From NCBI RefSeq assembly GCF_001659605.2, contig NC_035170.2, positions 21,281,190 to 21,345,189 on the forward strand: a stretch of 64,000 bases of DNA, written 5' to 3'. Each line of letters starts with the position of its first letter. Within the stretch, counting starts at the first letter, position 1. The translations under genes were made by a program, and so were the position numbers. A model generated the notes under the pieces. That model made no database searches, was not told where the DNA came from, and saw nothing but the letters and a program-made list of their open reading frames with translations. Positions 58,778 to 64,000 of this stretch are shown one piece after another. This stretch comes from Manihot esculenta (lineage: Eukaryota; Streptophyta; Magnoliopsida; Malpighiales; Euphorbiaceae).

Positions 58778-59890
58778 ATGTCTGAAGAATAAAGAGAATT
58801 TCAAGTCGGAGAAGAAGTAGAAAGTCATGTACCGACTGAGGCCACTGGCCATGCACCGCCACAGGCTCCTCCTGGTGCTAGAAGGCCAGAGCAGGAGGCC
58901 TTATTACAGCAATTAACAGAGATTTTCAGGCAGGTGGCCGGAGTAGCTCAGCCAGCTATAGTTCCTCCACCGGCTCCTGCTCCAGCACCAGCCAGGCCGC
59001 CTGTTGATAAACTGAGAAAGTATGGTGCTACAAAATTCAAGGGACGAAAGGAAGATGATGCATCCACAGCAGAATATTGGTTGCAAAGTACAGACAGGGT
59101 ACTTCAGCAGCTTCAGTGTTCCCCAGAAGATAGTCTGGTATGTGCTGTGTCACTACTGAAAGAAGAAGCCTATCAATGGTGGGATACTGTGGCACAGACA
59201 GTGCAACCAATACAGAGGACATGGGAGTTTTTCTTAAATGAATTCAGAAAGAGGTATGTAGGAGACATATATATGGAGGAGAGAAAAAGAGAGTTTATCT
59301 ATTTAAGGCAGGGACGTTTGACAGTAGTTGAGTATGAAAGGGAGTTTATTCGATTGAGCAGATATGCCAGGGAGATAATTCCTACAGAGGAGGCGAAATG
59401 TAAAAGATTTGAGCAAGGGTTAAACACTGAGATCAAGATGCTTCTAGTTGCCCTTCAAATCAGAGATTTTTCAGCACTGGTGAATGCAGCTTTAAATGTA
59501 GAGAAAGTGAGGGAAGAAGATCAGAGTAGAAGACAGAGGAGTCAGCAAAAAAGGACTCACAGTCAGAATCAGAGTCAAGGACAGATGATAGCTTCACAGG
59601 GCTCTAGTAAGAGACAGAAAACTTTTCAACCTGCTAGATCAAGCCAGTCCCAAAGGCAAGGCCAAAAATCAGCTCAGAGTTTAGCAAGTGGGTCTGTTCA
59701 ACAGACTGCTTCTGTGGCCAGTTCAGGAGGCTCAGGAAGAAGTCTTCCACCAGAGTGCGGTCACTGCAGAAGGAGACATACTGGTACTTGCAGATTGCTG
59801 ACATGAGCTTGTTTTATATGTGGCTCTATGGATCATATTATGAGGGATTGTCCTAAGACGCAGACAGCCTTGGCACCAGTGCTCAGAAGG
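58778..59890 (+). pseudogene. Element D gag, with two in-frame stops
   Basis: The natural start is probably ATG 58778, which follows a candidate acceptor (ATATTATAG). Codon 5 is TAA (58790), after which the frame stays open to 59806. The first downstream ATG is 58934. Residues after it form a standard capsid domain (KYGATKFKGRKEDDAS ... AEYWLQSTDRVL ... YQWWDTV ... FRKRYVGDIYMEERKREF). A Gln/Ser-rich linker leads to a CGHCRRRHTGTC motif; a TGA at 59804-59806 then interrupts just before the CCHC knuckle (CFICGSMDHIMRDCP). The frame ends at the internal deletion near 59890-59945. It cannot make full-length Gag without readthrough. Confidence 0.82.
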
Positions 59891-59944
59891 AAGATAAGGA
59901 TGTTGCAGAGAAGGAAAGACAAATACAGGAAGGGAAGGACAATG

Positions 59945-61312
59945 GGTTTGAAATTAAAGCCGATGGTTGCTTATATTACCAAAACAGAATATGTGTGCCA
60001 GACATAACTGAGTTAAGGAAGAGTATACTTGAAGAGGCTCATAGCAGTCCTTATGCAATGCATCCTGGTAGTACCAAAATGTACCAAGATCTGAAGAAGA
60101 ATTATTGGTGGCCAGGAATAAAAAGAGACATAGCAGAGTTTGTTTCGAAATGCCTAACCTGTCAGCAGGTAAAAGCAGAGCACCAAGTACCTTCTGGTTT
60201 GCTACAACCAATCTCTATACCAGAATGGAAATGGAATCGAGTTACTATGGATTTTGTCACTGGTTTGCCACTCACACCAAGAAAGAAAGATGCTGTATGA
60301 GTGATTGTTGATAGATTGACAAAGTCTGCACATTTTCTACCTGTCAGAACAGATTATTCCCTTGAAAAATTAGCAGAATTGTACATAAACGAGATAGTAC
60401 GACTGCATGGTGTACCTATCTCTATCATATCTGACAGAGACCCGAGGTTTACATCAAGATTTTGGGAGAAATTGCATGAAGCTTTGGGTACCAGATTGAA
60501 CTTCAGTACAGCTTTTCATCCTCAAACAGATGGACAGTCAGAAAGGGTAATTCAGATCTTAGAGGACATGTTAAAGAGCTGTGTTATTGAATTTGAAGGA
60601 AGTTGGGAAAAGTATCTTTCATTAATGGAATTCGCTTACAACAACAGCTACCAGTCCAGTATTAAAATGGCACCTTATGAAGCATTGTATGGGAGGAAAT
60701 GCAGGACTCCTCTATGCTGGACAGAACTAAGTGAAGGTAAACTTGTGGGTCCTGACTTGATAAGACAAACAGAAGAAAAGGTTAAGATCATCAAGGAGAG
60801 GTTAAAGGCAGCATCGGACAGACAAAAGTCATGCAGATAAGAAAAGAAAGGATATAGAGTTTTCAGTGGGCGATAAAGTCTTCCTTAAAGTTTCACCGTG
60901 GAAGAAAGTGCTGAGATTTAGCAAAAAGGGCAAACTAAGTCCTAGGTTTATCGGTCCTTATGAAATTTTGGAACGGTTAAGACCGGTAGCCTATAAGCTA
61001 GCCTTACCACCAGAACTGGACAAGATACACAATGTCTTTCATGTTTCCATGCTTAGAAGATATAGGTCAGATCCCTCTCATATCCTCCCAGCAGAATCTG
61101 TGGATGTTCAGCCAAACTTGTCATATGAAGAAGAACCTGTGAAAATTCTAGCAAGAGAAATAAAAGAGTTGAGAAACAAAAGAATTCCTCTTGTTAAAGT
61201 TCTGTGGAGGAATCACAAAGTAGAAGAAGCAACTTGGGAAAGCGAAGATGTTATGAAAGCACAGTATCCTCATCTCTTTAATACAGGTAAAATTTCGAGG
61301 ACGAAATTTTTA
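59945..61312 (+). pseudogene. Element D integrase and chromodomain, broken
   Basis: After the deletion of PR-RT-RNase H the frame resumes just upstream of integrase (NRICVPDITELRKSI). HHCC region (MHPGSTKMYQDL ... CLTCQ), then MDFVTGLP (first Asp). A TGA at 60298-60300 replaces a Trp codon. 60301-60840 carries the rest of the core ([30 protein letters not shown]). A small deletion or insertion near 60830 shifts frame, and 60866-61312 gives the C-terminal domain and a chromodomain-like tail (EEPVKILAREIKELRNKRIP, VEEATWESEDVM). All catalytic residues are present but in three pieces. It is related to, but clearly diverged from, elements A-C. Confidence 0.88.
61289..61310 (+). other. Hairpin just upstream of the PPT, element D (covarying stem)
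   Basis: AAAATTTCG / CGAAATTTT with AGGA loop: the same 9-bp stem, 4-nt loop and place as in A, B and C, but with compensating base changes at several stem positions. Confidence 0.75.
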
Positions 61313-61313
61313 T

Positions 61314-61327
61314 AAGAGGGGTAGAGT
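61314..61327 (+). other. Polypurine tract of element D
   Basis: AAGAGGGGTAGAGT immediately before the 3' LTR start TGTAACATTC at 61328. It is less regular than in A-C. Confidence 0.8.
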
Positions 61328-63529
61328 TGTAACATTCTAAAAATAAATTAAAAATAAATAAATAAATGAATACGAAGAATTAAAAAGAAAAGAGAAAAGA
61401 AAAGAGAAAAGAAAAGAAAAAGAGAAAAGAAAAGAAAAATAAAATAAAATAAAATAAATTTTAATTTAACGCCAAGTGGCACAACCAAAATAAAATAAAA
61501 AAAAAGAAAAGAAAAGAAAGAAAGAAAATAAAGAAAAGAAAAGGGAAGAGGAAACCCATTCTCCATTTGTTTTCTTCTTCTCCCGTGAACCCAAAACAAA
61601 ATTCCCAATTCTTCATCTTTTCTCTTCTACACCAAATTTCTTCAAAATTTCACCTCTAATTAATTATCCATCTTATCCCAACACCTTTTCAAAGAAGAAA
61701 TTGAAGAAAAAAAGAGAAATCAAAAGAAAATTCAAGAGAGAAAGAGTGTGAATAGTAACCAAGGGTTTGGAAATTTGAAAGGTATGTTAAGGGTTTTTGT
61801 TGTAGGGTTATTTCTTATCATTTTATGTGAATAATTATGAGAAATATTGTATTAATTTGATTTATTGATTTATTTTTCATGAGGAAGAAGTGGAAAGGAA
61901 AAGTGGAAGTTCTAAAGGGAAAGAAAAGGAAGAGTAGAAAATTAAAGCTTGTAGACTATTTTGGAAATTCTAAGGTTTGTGCTCAACCCCATTTGAATAA
62001 ATTCAAGAATTTGTTAATTAGGTTTTATTTGAAATTTTACTATCCTAGTAGAATTTTAATTATATTTGTATAATTCAAGTTTGAGAAATAATAGATTTAA
62101 TAGATAGAAAATTTTAAAATTAATATGTAATTTAATCATAAATTAGGTTATGGAACAAATGAAATGACTTATATCCTTGGATAGAAATATAATTTGGCTA
62201 GAGATAGTGATAATGAAAAGATTAGTAGATTGAAGAAAAAAAAAAAGATCTATTAGATTAGATGAAAAACATATATATATATATATAAATTAAAGGAATA
62301 AGAAAAATGAGACATAAATGAGACATAGTGTAAATATGATATTGAAAAATAATAATAATAATAAAAAAAATAATAGTTAATTAATTAAGAATTAATTATA
62401 AATATAATTTATGTAGTTGAATTAAATTAATAGACTTACATGATACGATAATGTTTAAAAGTACAGTTGTTTGACTAATTGACAGTTACACTGTATTGAT
62501 AGTTTTTGTGCCCCTGTTTAAGTATATAAATTATTTAAAGTCTGGCTCTAATAAGTTTGGTGGGAATTGTGAGTTAGTTTAAGGGTGTGGCATGCCATAT
62601 ACAGATCTTGCAGTACTGCACTACAGTTACACTGATTCTTGGGATACAATGAGGTATCCTACAGTTGTAGAATCGGCTTTTGAGCCATACAGTTATTTGG
62701 CACTTTGTGCCCTACAGTTACAGTTTCCTTATCTGACTTAACAGTCCCATTTAAATTTATAGGGGCCAACCGAAAAATAATAAATAAATAAAAGTATTAA
62801 GAGAAAATAAAATATTTTACAAAAAGAAGAAAAAGAAAAAGATTATGAAATGAAAATATGTATATATGTGAAATAATAATATGATTTAGATTATTTCAAA
62901 TTATTTGTTATATAGTTATTTGTCATTTGTTGAATTACTGATATTATATGAATTTTGATTTAAATGTTTTATTTATATAAAAAAAAAGTTGAGCACCACT
63001 AAGCAAATTGCTTAGCGCGTTGAAATTTATTTTTCCACGCGCAGGTCGTAGATTTAAGGGACAGTAGATCAAGATCTGCAACAACCCAGTCAGAGTTACA
63101 TCATTAGCTACATTGGGGTATATTTTGTAAATTTTGTATAAACTTACTTTTGAAAAATATGGCATGTACATAAAGTTTTAGAGATAAAGTAGAATATGGT
63201 TTGAAACGGATATAGTTAAATATTTTACTTTTGGTGTAAATGTGGATGATTTGTATAAGTTTATATGTTGAGATTAATGAAATGTTATAAAGTGTTTGAT
63301 CTGATTTGAAATTGTGTTGATGTTGAAAGAAGTTTGGGGGTTAAGGTTGAAAGTGATAGAAGTGTGATATTACTTTTCACAGGTGGAATTAAGTCCATAT
63401 TTTAGGGGAAACTCTGCCGGATTTTCGGTAAAAAAAAAAAAAAAAAAGCCATGATTTACATGATATAAGATAAAGGAAAGATAAGAGAATTGGTACAGAA
63501 TGTAATGTCTCCAACTCAGTTAATTATAT
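61328..63529 (+). repeat. 3' LTR of element D, truncated at its end
   Basis: Matches 56407-58616 and stops at TTAATTATATAAC, so the last ~18 bp including the terminus are gone. What follows is viral movement-protein sequence. Confidence 0.9.
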
Positions 63530-64000
63530 AACTTATGAAGATAGTGATTTTACCATCAATACTTTAACTATTCCTTTTACCATTGACAAAGATCAAATCC
63601 AAGCTGACTACATGACAGATAAAAACCGGGGGAACAGAGGACTATTTATACAAACTTACACACGACAAGAAGAAAGTTTAATTAAGAAAAATTATTTTAG
63701 ATTTTTAGAACAAGTTGAAACAAATATACCATTCTTTACATACTTAAAATATTTCCATGAAAAAAGACTAAATGTTTTAGAAAAGAAAATTCACAAATGG
63801 AATAAAGTAAATGATATAGGAGACCCAAGTGACCAATATTATGAATCTGAAAGACCACCCATGAGTAGAGCATTTTTCAAAAAAGACCATATTTATAATG
63901 GATTACAACCTATAATTCATACAAACAATATAAAAGATGATAGTATAAGAGATATTTGTGTACAAAATAATTGGACCAATGTGACACTACACATACTAGG
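63530..64000 (+). pseudogene. Endogenous caulimovirid movement-protein/linker fragment, right-hand copy
   Basis: Open throughout in one frame on the + strand and matching the left-hand copy's 54960-54500 (- strand) at about 99%: I count four differences in about 470 bp. All four change an amino acid (Ser/Thr, Gln/Glu, Ser/Pro, Leu/Val). It continues beyond the window. Relative to the left copy, about 1.1 kb of viral sequence between ORF 1 codon 23 and this point is missing, lost together with the end of element D. Confidence 0.88.

Larger units (their letters stand above)
56407..63529 (+). mobile_element. Ty3/gypsy element D, internally deleted, inserted in viral DNA
   Basis: 5' LTR 56407-58634 (2228 bp, TGTAACATTC ... 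GTGTTACA), PBS 58640-58651, gag remnant, integrase remnant, pre-PPT hairpin 61289-61310, PPT 61314-61327, 3' LTR 61328-63529. The 3' LTR lacks its last ~18 bp and is fused directly to viral sequence, so no target duplication is visible. Protease, RT and RNase H are deleted. I noticed about nine base differences plus small indels between the LTRs, so the insertion is young. Confidence 0.9.

Overview
This is nuclear DNA of a flowering plant, most likely a eudicot. The two intact host genes have typical angiosperm introns and plant-specific domain layouts: a WLIM1-type LIM protein on the + strand (31151-32782) and a TRB-type Myb/histone-H1-like telomere-repeat-binding protein on the - strand (43742-50390). 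The intergenic DNA is very AT-rich. The transposon families and the endogenous pararetrovirus would fit a woody eudicot such as a Euphorbiaceae, but I cannot fix the species from sequence alone.

Layout. 1-13318: two Ty3/gypsy chromoviruses (Tekay/Del-like), A and B, in tandem on the + strand and sharing the middle LTR (4196-6569). A is nearly intact apart from a one-base frameshift in pol. B is full of stops and has lost its integrase core. 13319-16568: a 5' fragment of a Ty1/copia element on the - strand (LTR, primer site, leader, gag N-terminus), cut off by the end of B. 17034-24474: a complete - strand gypsy element C with near-identical 2648-bp LTRs and a perfect 5-bp target duplication (ATATT), but with only a shrunken gag and scraps of pol inside. 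24475-31150: AT-rich DNA with small DNA transposons, including a 470-bp hAT-type MITE with an 8-bp target duplication and a 1.5-kb relative holding five internal ~260-bp repeats. 31151-33060: WLIM1. 33061-43741: a mostly gene-free AT-rich stretch with a collapsed LINE and fold-back elements. 43742-50950: TRB, with a 312-bp tandem duplication and a fold-back MITE in its introns. 52044-64000: endogenous caulimovirid DNA in two head-to-head copies that meet at the viral primer-binding site (about 56172). The right copy is interrupted by a young but internally deleted gypsy element D (56407-63529).

The window therefore holds two housekeeping-type host genes inside a graveyard of retroelements. 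The most informative signals are structural features shared between elements: (1) a short hairpin just before the polypurine tract in all four gypsy elements, kept by compensatory changes although the stem sequence differs in D; (2) a candidate splice donor inside the LTR paired with a candidate acceptor just upstream of gag, which would remove the primer-binding site from a spliced gag-pol mRNA; (3) dense clusters of a GC-rich near-palindrome containing a GCC-box core around the LTR promoters; (4) two 'young shell, broken interior' elements (C and D) that must have been mobilised in trans; (5) inverted pararetrovirus copies that meet at the point of discontinuity of the viral genome.

All boundaries come from reading the sequence by eye. 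Family assignments rest on recognised motifs; no database search was run.
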